DNA of 64,000 nucleotides from Shewanella marisflavi. Its GTDB lineage: Bacteria > Pseudomonadota > Gammaproteobacteria > Enterobacterales > Shewanellaceae. The notes beneath the pieces are model-generated. The model was given only the letters and a program-made list of their open reading frames with translations, did not search any database and was not told the DNA's origin. The DNA lies in NCBI RefSeq assembly GCF_023283925.1, contig NZ_JAKIKX010000012.1, positions 1 to 64,000 on the forward strand, given 5' to 3'. The translations under genes and the position numbers were made by a program. Below are positions 18,384 through 28,119 of this stretch, piece after piece. Each line of letters begins with the position of its first letter. The first letter of the stretch is position 1.

Positions 18384-18446
18384 TGCCTGGCTTTTTAGTT
18401 CGCTAACGCCAAGATCTCTATGTCATCAAGGTTAGCGACTCTAACC

Positions 18447-19184
18447 TTACTGGGCGTTGAACTGCTGGCCTGTGACGCTTGTAGCATCATCACCCATAAG
18501 GTAGAGATAGGTGGCCATTATCTCTTCTGGGGTCTTTAAATCTTGTGGATTTTCGGCTGGGTAGGCATTGGCGCGCATCTTAGTGCGGGTGGCACCAGGA
18601 TTGATGGTATTGGCGCGCAGGTTGCTGCCCTCATATTCATGGGCAATACACTGCATCATGCCTTCGGTGGCAAATTTAGAGATGGCATACTCACCCCAGA
18701 AGGCACGGCCCTGACGGCCGACACTGCTAGAGGTAAAGATGATTGATGCCGAAGGGGCCTTTTTCAGAACGGGTAACAGGGCTTTGGTCATCATGATCTC
18801 GGCAACCAGATTGACCTGAAGCACCTCGTTTACCGAATCCATTGAGATATGTTCGAAGGGGCCAAGGACGCCCAGTAAACTGGCGTTATGTAATAGACCG
18901 TCCAGGTGACCAAACTGCTGTTCGATCGTCTCAGCCATATCTTGGTAATTTTGCTCAGTAGCACCTTTGAGATCTAACGGTACGATAGCCGGGGTAGGGT
19001 AGCCCGCCTGTTCTATCTCGTCATAGACGGCTTCGAGCTTCTTGACTGTTTTGCCCAGTAAGATCACTGTGGCACCATGTTCTGCATAGGCCAGTGCAGC
19101 GGCGCGGCCAATACCATCTCCAGCACCCGTGACCAGAATCGTTTTATCTTTTAGTAAATCTTTTGCTGCCTGATATTCCAACAT
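18447..19184 (-). CDS. yciK: Short-chain dehydrogenase YciK
   Basis: A 245-aa classical SDR. The cofactor motif TGAGDGIG is near residue 20 and the catalytic YAISK lies near 160, after ser-rich IIFTSSSVG. The sequence around LLKDKTILVTGAGDGIGR and GATVILLGKTVKKLE matches YciK. Upstream starts exist in frame (to 19220), but ATG 19184 is preceded by AGGAAAAAT and aligns with the family N-terminus. Its substrate is not established. It is convergent with fabB and divergent from the lipase gene. Confidence 0.88.
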   Translation of the reverse strand: MLEYQAAKDLLKDKTILVTGAGDGIGRAAALAYAEHGATVILLGKTVKKLEAVYDEIEQAGYPTPAIVPLDLKGATEQNYQDMAETIEQQFGHLDGLLHNASLLGVLGPFEHISMDSVNEVLQVNLVAEIMMTKALLPVLKKAPSASIIFTSSSVGRQGRAFWGEYAISKFATEGMMQCIAHEYEGSNLRANTINPGATRTKMRANAYPAENPQDLKTPEEIMATYLYLMGDDATSVTGQQFNAQ

Positions 19185-19444
19185 GAGTCGATTTTTCCTG
19201 TAAGCGGAATTCCCCGCCATTTCTATGATTTATTCGAGCCTGAAACGTATGTTTTAAACAAATGATTAATTAACTAGCACTAATCTGTTGTTTGTGTGTG
19301 ACAAAATTGTAGCTAACTCAATAATTTTACGTTAACTTGGCTAGCGTTAGGGACTGAAAAAGTCTCATTGGTCACTCAAGGAAGACTATTGTGACCAATT
19401 TTTGGGGAAAACAAAATTATTACAACAAGATTTGGGGAAAAAAG

Positions 19445-21925
19445 ATGAAAAGACTCTTTTTGGGTGTCGCAATTGCATCCGCATTGGGAATGGCTGGTTG
19501 TAGCGAAGACAGTGTTGATCAGCTCAAAGATAAGACCGAGCCACTGATCCCTCTGTCGCATATGGTATTCGATCCCGCGAACAGCAAGGTACCATTACCC
19601 AACGATCTACTTTTTAGCGGTACGACCGACGGAACACTGACCATGCCGGGTGAAAAAGCCGATGGTAGCAGTGACTATACCGACCCTCAGATGGCCCTAG
19701 GCGCGCTGGATGGTTGGTCGACCACCTCTCCGATCTCTATTTCTGTCGCACCTGCGATGGACCATGATGGAACTCAGCTGACTCTTGCCGCTGCATCTGT
19801 CGCGCAACCTGGTGCTGTGCGCATGTTCGAAGCCACTGTCGGCGGCCCTCTGTCAACGGATCCCGAATGTCAGGCTGCAATGTCTGTTTCTGCGTGTAAG
19901 ATTGGTGACGAGCTACAATTTGGTGTCGACTTTGTGGCAACGGCCTCGGGTAATACTATTGCCATAGTGCCACTTAAGCCGCTTAAGGCTGGACAGTCTT
20001 ACGTGTATGCCACCACAGATCTTATCCAAGACTCGGCCGGGCGTCCTATTGCGCCTTCGACCACCTATGGTCTATTAAAAATGGATATTGAGACTAAGCC
20101 ACTGGAAACTCCAGAGCAGCTGATGCTGCAAGGCTTAGTCAATAGCTATGAAAAGGGCATGGCTGCGGCTCACGGCGTCGATAGCTCAACCATCAGCTAT
20201 TCAGGCCTGTTTACGACGCAGGCTATCAGCGATGTCTATGAGACAACCAAACTGCTGATGCTGCAAGAGGGGACGCCATTTGCACCGTCAATGACAGTGC
20301 CTCAGCCCCATCCGCTGGGGATCACCGTTGCCCAAGCCGCAGGCTTAACGCCTACGGACGGCGTGGCGTATGTGGTTTCTAGCCTGGCCGATGTCTATGT
20401 TGCCCAGCTGACACTGCCGACCTATGGCAGCTGCAGTTCGTCCACGTGTAGCGGTATCAATGGTAACTGGCATGCGCTGGGCGATAGCCCGGTAGCCGTG
20501 CTGTTAGCTCTGCAATCTGGTGCCTTGAGTCAACAAAATTTCGGTGCCCAAGCGGTCGCTCACGGTATTGACCCTTCTGCGGCTCTGGCTAATCCAGCAT
20601 TGTTAGCGGGTAAGAGTTGGTTACTTGACGATGGTACGCCAGCGGACAAGGCCAAGCATCTGACTAAGTTCAATCCAATTCCTGCGCCAACGGGCAGTGA
20701 GACTGTGCCTGTCTTGATCTCTATGCCAAATGCTGAGCGTTTAGCCCAGTTTTATGCCTCTCAAGGGCTTCCCTTTACGCCGCCAACAGCCGGCTGGCCG
20801 ACGACTATGGCCATGCATGGTCTAGGTGGTGGTAAAGAGATGTCGCTAGCCTATGCCGGTAGCTATGCGGCCATGGGGGTTGCGACGATTGCTATCGATA
20901 TGCCACTGCACGGGGCTCGCTCTTTCGATGCCAACGGTGATGGTGTCTACGAGGTGTCGGCAACTGATCCTGCATTTGGCGCCTTTGTGGGTAACCCTGA
21001 AGCCTTTAAGAATGGTAATCCGTTAGTCTTTATAAACCTTGAAAGCACCTTGTCTGTGCGTGATAACTTCAGACAGGCGACGGTGGATCATTTAGGCCTG
21101 CGTGCTGCATTGACCGGTCTTGCCGGTGGTCTTGCAGCAGCCCAGATGCCACAGATGTTCGATATTACCAAGATCAGCGCTCAAGGACTTAGCTTGGGTG
21201 CTATCGTAGGAACTGACTTTGCAGCCTATGCAAACTCAGGTTTGACGCATCCTGCCAATGGCGCCGATTTAAGCTATGTGCATAAGTTAAATGCCGTATC
21301 TCTGGTTGCCCCGACGGGCGGCTTCGCGGGGACTTTCATTGGTTCGGAAACCTTTGGCCCACTTTTATTTGCGAATGTTTCCGCCAGCGATACCTTCAAG
21401 GCGTTGGTTGATGAAGCTAATGTTGCGGGTTATGAGCCAGGTACACCGGAATATATGGCGCTGGTAGAGGCTGTGTATGCTCAGTTCTTGCCAACATTTG
21501 CCTTCGCAGTGCAGACGGCAGTTGATGGTGCAGATCCAATTAACCATGCAGCGGGGTTAAAAGCGACAGGCTTACCGGTTCATTTAATTGAAGTGGTGGG
21601 TGACGGTAATAACTTACCTGATCAAGTCTTGCCAAACTATGTTGAAAAGTTCCCGGTATCGGGTACCGAACCGCTTATCGCAAACTTAGGCCTTGAGTGT
21701 ATCGATACCACAACAGTGGGGGCTGGTGCCGTGCGCTTTAGCAAAGGTCATCATAGCTCGCTGATAAGCCCAAGCGAAGTGGCTGGTGTGACCGATGGTA
21801 GCGCCGCGGCTGCGACGGTTGAGATGCAGCAGCAGGTCGCCGCCTTTGCGTTGACGGCTGGTAAGGGTGACGCCACTGTTTTGGTTCAGAATGATTCAGT
21901 CATTCAACCTTGCGGCGCAAACTAA
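19445..21925 (+). CDS. Pla-1/cef family (VolA-like) surface lipase, lipoprotein
   Basis: An 826-aa predicted outer-membrane lipase. The N-terminus MKRLFLGVAIASALGMAGC is a lipoprotein signal with lipobox MAGC. The N-terminal bacterial lipase domain (VFDPANSKVPLPNDLLF) is followed by an alpha/beta hydrolase: oxyanion region AMHGLGGG near residue 460, nucleophile elbow GLSLG near 585 and a candidate catalytic His in KGHHSS near 770. Related VolA is a surface-exposed lysophospholipase of Vibrio. ATG 19445 is chosen over the earlier in-frame GTG at 19391 because it begins the signal peptide and follows GGGGAAAA. Single gene, closed by a strong terminator. Confidence 0.85.
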   Translation: MKRLFLGVAIASALGMAGCSEDSVDQLKDKTEPLIPLSHMVFDPANSKVPLPNDLLFSGTTDGTLTMPGEKADGSSDYTDPQMALGALDGWSTTSPISISVAPAMDHDGTQLTLAAASVAQPGAVRMFEATVGGPLSTDPECQAAMSVSACKIGDELQFGVDFVATASGNTIAIVPLKPLKAGQSYVYATTDLIQDSAGRPIAPSTTYGLLKMDIETKPLETPEQLMLQGLVNSYEKGMAAAHGVDSSTISYSGLFTTQAISDVYETTKLLMLQEGTPFAPSMTVPQPHPLGITVAQAAGLTPTDGVAYVVSSLADVYVAQLTLPTYGSCSSSTCSGINGNWHALGDSPVAVLLALQSGALSQQNFGAQAVAHGIDPSAALANPALLAGKSWLLDDGTPADKAKHLTKFNPIPAPTGSETVPVLISMPNAERLAQFYASQGLPFTPPTAGWPTTMAMHGLGGGKEMSLAYAGSYAAMGVATIAIDMPLHGARSFDANGDGVYEVSATDPAFGAFVGNPEAFKNGNPLVFINLESTLSVRDNFRQATVDHLGLRAALTGLAGGLAAAQMPQMFDITKISAQGLSLGAIVGTDFAAYANSGLTHPANGADLSYVHKLNAVSLVAPTGGFAGTFIGSETFGPLLFANVSASDTFKALVDEANVAGYEPGTPEYMALVEAVYAQFLPTFAFAVQTAVDGADPINHAAGLKATGLPVHLIEVVGDGNNLPDQVLPNYVEKFPVSGTEPLIANLGLECIDTTTVGAGAVRFSKGHHSSLISPSEVAGVTDGSAAAATVEMQQQVAAFALTAGKGDATVLVQNDSVIQPCGAN

Positions 21926-21944
21926 GCGTATTATTCAATAAGTG

Positions 21945-21972
21945 AAAAACCCAGCTATTGCTGGGTTTTTTT
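21945..21972 (+). terminator. Terminator of the lipase gene
   Basis: AAAAACCCAGC / GCTGGGTTTTT stem with a TATT loop and a T run. Confidence 0.92.
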
Positions 21973-22050
21973 ATGGCTGGATTTGTTATTGCACTCAGTA
22001 CTGTTAGAATAGCGACCAAATTTTTTAAGGCCTTATCACGGAGCTTAATT

Positions 22051-23076
22051 TTGGAATTTTTGTATGAGTATGGACTCTTTCTAGCGAAAGCCGTCACCAT
22101 AGTGATAGCGATAGTCGCGGTTGTTGTTCTGGTGTTGGCGTCGGCAGTGAAGCAGAAGGCCGATAAGGGTGAGCTTAAGCTGACTAATGTGACCGATGAG
22201 CTTAAGTCGCTAAAGCACGACTTGAAAGAGGAGTTGCTGAGTAAGAAGCAGTTCAAGGCTTACGAAAAAGCCCTTAAGGCGGAAGAGAAAGCTAAAGAAA
22301 AAGCCGAGAAGAGCGATGCACCCAGCTCGCCACGGGTCTTTGTGCTGGATTTCAAAGGCAGTATCGATGCCGGTGAAGTTGCCTCATTGCGTGAAGAGAT
22401 TAGCGCCGTGCTGGCGGTGGCCGAGAAAGGTGATGAAGTCGTGGTGAACGTCGAAAGCGGCGGTGGTATGGTCCATGGCTATGGCTTGGCAGCAAGTCAG
22501 CTTGACAGGCTACGTAACGCAGAAATTCCACTGACTATCTGTGTTGATAAAGTGGCGGCCAGCGGTGGCTATATGATGGCCTGTGTTGCGAACGAAATTT
22601 ACGCAGCACCTTTTGCGATTGTTGGCTCAATTGGTGTGGTCGCGCAGATCCCAAACTTCAATCGTCTGCTTAAAAAACATGATATCGATTATGAGCAGCA
22701 TACGGCCGGTGACTTTAAACGCACTCTGACCGTGTTTGGTGAAAACACAGATGAGGGACGTGAGAAGTTTCAGCAGGAACTTGAAGAGACCCATGTACTG
22801 TTTAAGGCCTTTATTAGCAAGTATCGTCCCGAATTGGATATTGCCAAGGTGGCAACCGGCGAACATTGGTATGGTCAACAGGCGCTGGATTTAGGCCTAA
22901 TTGATGCGCTCTCTACCAGTGACGATGTGGTGATGAAGCTGGCTCAAGAAAAAACTGTGATTAAGGTACGTTATCAGATAAAGAAAAAGATCGCCGACAA
23001 GATAGCTCATAGCGCCTCTTTGGCGGTCAATGCGGTGTTTGATCGCTTGGCGGAAAAGAATCAACCTCTGAGCTAA
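22051..23076 (+). CDS. sohB: Inner-membrane peptidase SohB (S49 family)
   Basis: A 341-aa S49 serine peptidase. The start is TTG 22051 with CGGAG upstream; from there the N-terminus reads MEFLYEYGLFLAKAVT, as in E. coli SohB. The frame continues upstream into the lipase terminator, which rules out the longer form. One transmembrane helix (about 8-30) is followed by a Lys/Glu-rich, probably coiled-coil stretch (about 35-85) and the S49 domain. The catalytic Ser is in AASGGYMMA near residue 170 and the Lys in GDFKRTLT near 222. Confidence 0.92.
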   Translation: MEFLYEYGLFLAKAVTIVIAIVAVVVLVLASAVKQKADKGELKLTNVTDELKSLKHDLKEELLSKKQFKAYEKALKAEEKAKEKAEKSDAPSSPRVFVLDFKGSIDAGEVASLREEISAVLAVAEKGDEVVVNVESGGGMVHGYGLAASQLDRLRNAEIPLTICVDKVAASGGYMMACVANEIYAAPFAIVGSIGVVAQIPNFNRLLKKHDIDYEQHTAGDFKRTLTVFGENTDEGREKFQQELEETHVLFKAFISKYRPELDIAKVATGEHWYGQQALDLGLIDALSTSDDVVMKLAQEKTVIKVRYQIKKKIADKIAHSASLAVNAVFDRLAEKNQPLS

Positions 23077-23096
23077 GAGAACGCATTTTCACCAGA

Positions 23097-23123
23097 TAAA
23101 AACCCGTTCTTGGCGGGTTTTTA
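23097..23123 (+). terminator. Terminator of sohB
   Basis: AAAACCCG / CGGGTTTT stem with a 7-base loop and a T run, 20 bases after the stop codon. Confidence 0.88.
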
Positions 23124-23213
23124 CATATTTGTAACTTTTTATCCTTGCCAGGCTTTTACTCTTAGGCAAAATCTTATACAAAGCATTATTACCCTAGATT
23201 TTGTAAGGTTGAG

Positions 23214-24227
23214 ATGACGAGTATTACCCGCTACCAGGCAACACTGAAGGTTGGCGATCAATCTTATCCCGCATATGAACTGAGAAGCTTGCTTCGGTTT
23301 GTTGCGCAGCGCTTTGGCCCAGAATGCGCCGATCGTCTATGTGCCGACATCGGCCTTGGTATGAACGAGTTGGCTGAGATGAGCTTCGTTTATGTGTGGC
23401 AGGTCGATTATGCCATGGCGTATCTTGCAGGGCTGGATAATGACCCTCAGATCGGCGCTAAGTTAGGCGAGACCTATTGCCTGGAAGCGCTAGAGTTGAT
23501 CTGGCCTTATTTGGCAAAGTGCAAGACACTCGGTGATTGTTTAGAGTTTGTCATTGCCCATCCCGAGTTAGTGGGTAGTGTGTCTGATACCCTAGTGACT
23601 CACAAAGCGCAGCAACTTTATTTTCGCTGGTTAAACACGGGCAAGATATCAGCGCCGCATTTTGCCTTACAGTTTCAAAATAGTGTCAGCTCCATGCTGG
23701 CGTTGGCGCGGCAGTTGACGGGGCAACACGTCAAACTTGAGCGTGTATTACTGGCGACTCCTGAGCATGAGTGCCAATTTTTGACGCAGTTTTGCCAGGC
23801 TGAAGTCAGCTTCAATCATGAGTTCTTCGAATGGGCGATTGCGCATCAGGCGCTCGAACTGCCCATAATCTATGATTTTTCGCGCATATCGTCAGACGAA
23901 CATGCCCTGCATGAGACTTCATTGATTGAAAAGGTGCTGGCCATCTTAAACGAAGGCTTTCCACAAACCCCTAAGCTTGAGCTGATGGCGCTGAGATTGA
24001 ATATGAGCGATCGCACCCTGAGGCGTCATCTGGCTAACGCCGGGACCAGCTATCAGAAACTGGTGGATCAGGTGCGCTGCCAGACGGCGATAGGGTTAAT
24101 TGTGCAGGGCAATAAGAGCATAGTCGATATCGCCGATATCATGGGGTTTAGCGACGTGAGTCACTTCAGGCAGAGTTTTAAGCACTGGCTTGGCCTGCCG
24201 CCAGGCCAGTTTATTCGTAAAATTTAA
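23214..24227 (+). CDS. AraC family transcriptional regulator
   Basis: A 337-aa regulator. The N-terminal about 200 residues resemble the arabinose-binding-like domain of the OruR/ArgR-type AraC group, and the C-terminal about 100 residues hold two helix-turn-helix motifs (LALRLNMSDRTLRRHLANAG and DIADIMGFSDVSHFRQSFKHW). Its 3' end overlaps the convergent dihaem lipoprotein gene by 4 bases. The target is unknown; the neighbouring lipase or lipoprotein genes are possible. A TAAGGTTGAG site precedes the ATG. Confidence 0.88.
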   Translation: MTSITRYQATLKVGDQSYPAYELRSLLRFVAQRFGPECADRLCADIGLGMNELAEMSFVYVWQVDYAMAYLAGLDNDPQIGAKLGETYCLEALELIWPYLAKCKTLGDCLEFVIAHPELVGSVSDTLVTHKAQQLYFRWLNTGKISAPHFALQFQNSVSSMLALARQLTGQHVKLERVLLATPEHECQFLTQFCQAEVSFNHEFFEWAIAHQALELPIIYDFSRISSDEHALHETSLIEKVLAILNEGFPQTPKLELMALRLNMSDRTLRRHLANAGTSYQKLVDQVRCQTAIGLIVQGNKSIVDIADIMGFSDVSHFRQSFKHWLGLPPGQFIRKI

Positions 24228-25414
24228 GACGAGTGCTGGCAGTTGCCTAAACTGGGCGCTAGTCCATCTATCCAGGTTTCCAATACCTTAAGTGCTTCGA
24301 CATGACTCAGGCTGCGGCCGATGGGGGGCATGCGATCTTTCGGTGCGTCTAACATCTGTCGGTAGAGCAAGATAGAGTGCTCTGCGTCGCCGGGTATGAT
24401 GTCGTAAGACAGCCCCTTTTCACCGCCATCCCAGCCTGGGGGTTGCTTGCAGATCCCATATTGAAAGCTGGTGTGATCCACATAAAAGCCTAAACGCAAC
24501 CCAGAAATACTGGCAAATCCCTCAGCTCTGTGACAATGAGCGCAGTTGATATCTAGGTATCCTTTCGCCCTGGCGGTCAAATCGGCATGAGTATCATTGA
24601 TGTCGGGTGCCGTATCGGGAGCGCCAGTGGCGGGCAGCCCTGTGAGTTTGCCTTGCTGCTGCCAGTAGTTAAGTTGGTTTTTGGGGTTACCTGCGATAGG
24701 CAGTTCATGATTAAGCAGGTAGGGCTTTAGCCCGATAGGATAGATCTTTACGCCACTGTCGCTTGCACGCTGATGACACAGCTTACACTCAGCTCTGCTG
24801 GGCACATGATAGTTAAAACTCAGTGTTTCTCCCTGACGATTCAGGCTATGGTCAAGATTGGCGCCAGTAAGGGCAAGTCGTGCCTCACCGTCTTGCCACA
24901 GATAGGGCAACGCGGTCCAGCCGCTAGGACGGTGGATGAGTAGACGGGTCTCCACAAGCTTCTCATGTGCCTCTCCCTGAAGCTGGGTATCAGTCGGTAG
25001 GGCAAAGCTTTTTACCAGTACTGCGCCGACCGGGAGGTCGAAGGTGTCTGTGCCATGATAGGTGATCGTTTTGCCATCAGGCAGGAAGATGAAACGGTAC
25101 TTGTGAGCATAATTGGTAAACAGCTGGCTAGACAGTTCATATTTGAAGCCGGGCGCGCGCGGTTCTCGGGTCGGCTTATCTGGCTGCTGAAATAGTCTGT
25201 AGTGGGACAGGCTTGGGCAATCTTGCTCCATCAATGCCTGCCAATTAATGTCGTTGCCTTGACTGTCACACAGGCCTGGCTCAGGGTTGGTGCCACCTGT
25301 CGGCGGTGTCATTGGTGTTTCTGGTGTGGCTGTCGTGCTGTCATCGCTGCCGCCGCAGGCCGTGAGGCAGAGCAGCAAGAGGGCGGTTAAATAATTAAGG
25401 GATGAAGTTCGCAT
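24224..25414 (-). CDS. Dihaem c-type lipoprotein, HNE_0200 family
   Basis: A 396-aa predicted lipoprotein (MRTSSLNYLTALLLLCLTAC, lipobox LTAC), so probably in the outer membrane or facing the periplasm. Two CxxCH haem motifs are present: CKLCH near residue 210 and CAHCH near 291. The Met in DRMPPIGRSLSH is a candidate axial ligand. It is collinear with the C-terminal half of the next gene upstream and is clearly its paralogue. From memory, this family (TIGR03806) occurs beside or fused to a beta-helix family (TIGR03805). The function is unknown; electron transfer is an inference from the haem motifs. Confidence 0.75.
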   Translation of the reverse strand: MRTSSLNYLTALLLLCLTACGGSDDSTTATPETPMTPPTGGTNPEPGLCDSQGNDINWQALMEQDCPSLSHYRLFQQPDKPTREPRAPGFKYELSSQLFTNYAHKYRFIFLPDGKTITYHGTDTFDLPVGAVLVKSFALPTDTQLQGEAHEKLVETRLLIHRPSGWTALPYLWQDGEARLALTGANLDHSLNRQGETLSFNYHVPSRAECKLCHQRASDSGVKIYPIGLKPYLLNHELPIAGNPKNQLNYWQQQGKLTGLPATGAPDTAPDINDTHADLTARAKGYLDINCAHCHRAEGFASISGLRLGFYVDHTSFQYGICKQPPGWDGGEKGLSYDIIPGDAEHSILLYRQMLDAPKDRMPPIGRSLSHVEALKVLETWIDGLAPSLGNCQHSS

Positions 25415-25430
25415 AGGATTCGGCTCGCTA

Positions 25431-25458
25431 TAAAAAGGGCCGCCAGTTGGCGGCCCTT
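25431..25458 (-). terminator. Terminator between the two dihaem lipoprotein genes
   Basis: On the minus strand AAGGGCCGCCA / TGGCGGCCCTT with a 2-base loop is followed by TTTTTAT. It sits between the stop of the beta-helix gene and the start of the paralogue, so the downstream gene may be expressed by read-through only or from its own promoter. Confidence 0.85.
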
Positions 25459-25467
25459 GAGGCTAGA

Positions 25468-28119
25468 TTATTGTGAGCAGGTGGCCAGAGGGAGTCGCTT
25501 GATCCACTCGGCGATAAGTGCCGTTCCTTCGGTGTGAGACAGGCTGCGACCGATCTCTGGCATGCGATCGCCAGGTGCCGTGCTGTCCATACGGAAGTGA
25601 AGGATAGAGGTCTCGCTTGAGCCTGGTACAACGTCGTAACTCAATGAGCCGCCACCATAGGCGATCGGTGATTTACAAGTACCGTGTGAGTAACCACTGT
25701 CTTCCTCATAGCTACGCCAGTATTCCAATTTAAGCCCTGTGTTGGACGCGTTACCTTCAGGACGGTGACAGTGAGCGCAGTTGATATCCAGATACCCCTT
25801 AGCGGTCTGCATCAGTTCGGTATCTGTCATCGTTGCAGCCTTAGCTTCATCGCCATCATTGAAAGCGGGTACAGTGCTTATGGTTGCCGTGTCGGGTACA
25901 CCTTGCAAGATACCGGCAGCTTGCCACTTCATCAGCTGGTTCATGGTACCGTCGCTGTAGGCATAGTCTTTGTTCAAGTGACGTGCCTTTGGACCAATGG
26001 GGACAAATACCGCAGGGCTGGCATCGTCAACCTTAAACTGGTGACATTGCTTACATTGATTCATGCTGGGGACGACATAGTCAAAGTCTAGCGTCTTGCC
26101 ATTATGAACCACTTGCTTGCCCTGAATAGCACCGGCCTTGGCCAGTACGGCATCAGTCTGTTCGGCGTTAAACACATAAGGTAGTGCCGACCAACCGGTG
26201 GCGCGCTTTATCAGTAGGCGCGTTTCCACTAAGGTTTCGTTTTCCACGCCGCGCTTACTGGTGTCAGCGGGCAGGGCGAAGGTCTTGGTGATCACTGTGC
26301 CGACTGGGAAGTCCATGCTTTCGTTGGCCGAGTAGTTTGCGACTTTACCTTCTGGCACGAAGACGAAGCGGTATTTGCTGGCATAGTCGGTAAACAACTG
26401 GGTGTTGAGATCATAGGGAATACCACCTGAGTTTGCCCCTGTGCTCGGATCGCTGGTATCGGCAAATAGCTGATAATCAGAGAGGTTTGGACAGTTTGCA
26501 CCCAGTAGTGCATCCCAGTTAACCCCAGCAGCAGTGGTGGTACACAGATTTAGATCGCCATCGCCGATCAAACCGCCTTCACCTTCGCCGATAGAGCCGC
26601 CGCCACCGACCAGGTTACCGCCATCACAGCCTTCAACGTCATCATCGACGCCACAGCCGAAGATTTGATCGCCAAAGGTGACAGTGTGAACCGGTAGGCT
26701 CAGCTGGGCACAGTTCATAATCTTATCTTGGGTTTTCTCATACAGGACATCGGCGATGCTGATGTCGGTATTGTTGTTGGCATACAGGCGGCCAAAAGAG
26801 ACGTCGCCGTTATTCTGGGCACAGATGTTATCGCTACCATCTTGTGCGAAAGGTTGCTCTTTTAGGCCTAAGTAGGCAGCTGTACCGTTGTTAGAGAGCA
26901 TCTCGCCCAGTCCATCATAGAGGATACCCGGGAAGGCGCCATGGCTGAGCAGGTAAGCCTTGATGATATCTTCGATGAGATAGCCATTGGGCTTCTTACC
27001 ATAATCCTTGATGATGTTGTCGTGAAGATAGATGTTGCGCGGCGTTGGGCGCCAGCCATCTTCAATCGGCTGCCCTGGCTGACCATAGTTGCCCACAAAG
27101 GTACTGATATCCGGCTCAGCAATGAAGAAACTTGAGACTGTGACCCCTAGGGTGTCGTGGCCGGTGATTTCGTTATTAAATATCTCCACATCATTGGTAG
27201 AGAGGATGATCACCCCAGTGCCTGGCGGCACAATATGTACCCCCGCAGGATTGGAGGAGGCGTTAGCAAAGTTGGGGGTGTTATTGTTGTACACCTTGTT
27301 ATTAAAGATGCGCACGCTTGAGCCATATCTATGGTTGTTGATCGGCAGGTCGAAGACCAAGATACCGCCAGTGTTACCCATGGCTTCGTTGTCGTAGACG
27401 TCGGCATATTTAGAGTTTTCGATTTCGATACCGGCGACGTTTTCTTTGGCGATATTTCGGCGTACGACGATATATTCAGATTGCCCCACATAGATACCGG
27501 CATCGGCGCTACCGCGTACATAGGTGTCTTCAATAAGAATGTTTTCACACTCTACCGGATAGAGGCCGTAGGCACCGTTGTCTTCGTCAAGCTCACCTTC
27601 CCAAACTGTGGCCAGACGTCTCAGGATGATGCCATTGGTATTTTTAAGCTTGATACCGTTGTTCTTAGCTTCGTTGACTGAGAGATCCTGAATGGTGATA
27701 TTTACGGCGTTTTGCACAAAAATACCGTCACCTGTGATCGACTCGGAGAAGTCCAGCACAGTCTCTTCCATGCCGTGACCCATGATGGTGATGTTTTTAG
27801 CGTAGGCGCCATCACCGTCGACATCGCCGTCAAACAGCAAGGTCGATTCGATCTTGAAGTGTCCCTTAGGTAGCACTATCACATCGTTGCTTTGGGCATT
27901 GATTAAGGCTTCTTGAATACGGGTGGTGAGGTTTTCACCATCTTCGATGATGATTGCTCCCACTGGAAAGCTTGGGCCCGGATCTGTGGGGGTAGTGGTC
28001 ACAGGTGGAGTTTCGACCGCAGGTGTGTCTTCATCGTCTGAGGAACAGCCGGTGAACGAGAGTGCCACTGCACTGGCGACTAACGTTGGGATCAGCCACG
28101 AGGGCGTCTTGTTGAACAT
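25468..28119 (-). CDS. Lipoprotein fusing a parallel beta-helix to a dihaem domain
   Basis: An 883-aa lipoprotein with lipobox FTGC near residue 24, then a Thr/Pro-rich linker. Residues about 50-480 are a right-handed parallel beta-helix (repeated IEIENSKYADVYDNEA-like turns, Asn-rich) as in carbohydrate-binding or -cleaving proteins. A Gly/Asp-rich linker (about 485-530) leads to the dihaem domain (530-883) with CKQCH near 688, CAHCH near 780 and DRMPEIGRSLSH near the end. The second half is the paralogue of the next gene. The TAGGAGAT ribosome-binding site is strong. No glycosidase catalytic residues could be assigned. Function unknown. Confidence 0.78.
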   Translation of the reverse strand: MFNKTPSWLIPTLVASAVALSFTGCSSDDEDTPAVETPPVTTTPTDPGPSFPVGAIIIEDGENLTTRIQEALINAQSNDVIVLPKGHFKIESTLLFDGDVDGDGAYAKNITIMGHGMEETVLDFSESITGDGIFVQNAVNITIQDLSVNEAKNNGIKLKNTNGIILRRLATVWEGELDEDNGAYGLYPVECENILIEDTYVRGSADAGIYVGQSEYIVVRRNIAKENVAGIEIENSKYADVYDNEAMGNTGGILVFDLPINNHRYGSSVRIFNNKVYNNNTPNFANASSNPAGVHIVPPGTGVIILSTNDVEIFNNEITGHDTLGVTVSSFFIAEPDISTFVGNYGQPGQPIEDGWRPTPRNIYLHDNIIKDYGKKPNGYLIEDIIKAYLLSHGAFPGILYDGLGEMLSNNGTAAYLGLKEQPFAQDGSDNICAQNNGDVSFGRLYANNNTDISIADVLYEKTQDKIMNCAQLSLPVHTVTFGDQIFGCGVDDDVEGCDGGNLVGGGGSIGEGEGGLIGDGDLNLCTTTAAGVNWDALLGANCPNLSDYQLFADTSDPSTGANSGGIPYDLNTQLFTDYASKYRFVFVPEGKVANYSANESMDFPVGTVITKTFALPADTSKRGVENETLVETRLLIKRATGWSALPYVFNAEQTDAVLAKAGAIQGKQVVHNGKTLDFDYVVPSMNQCKQCHQFKVDDASPAVFVPIGPKARHLNKDYAYSDGTMNQLMKWQAAGILQGVPDTATISTVPAFNDGDEAKAATMTDTELMQTAKGYLDINCAHCHRPEGNASNTGLKLEYWRSYEEDSGYSHGTCKSPIAYGGGSLSYDVVPGSSETSILHFRMDSTAPGDRMPEIGRSLSHTEGTALIAEWIKRLPLATCSQ

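Noticed and set aside
21958..22050. Longer sohB start
   Set aside because: The extension begins inside the lipase terminator; TTG 22051 has a ribosome-binding site and matches the SohB N-terminus.
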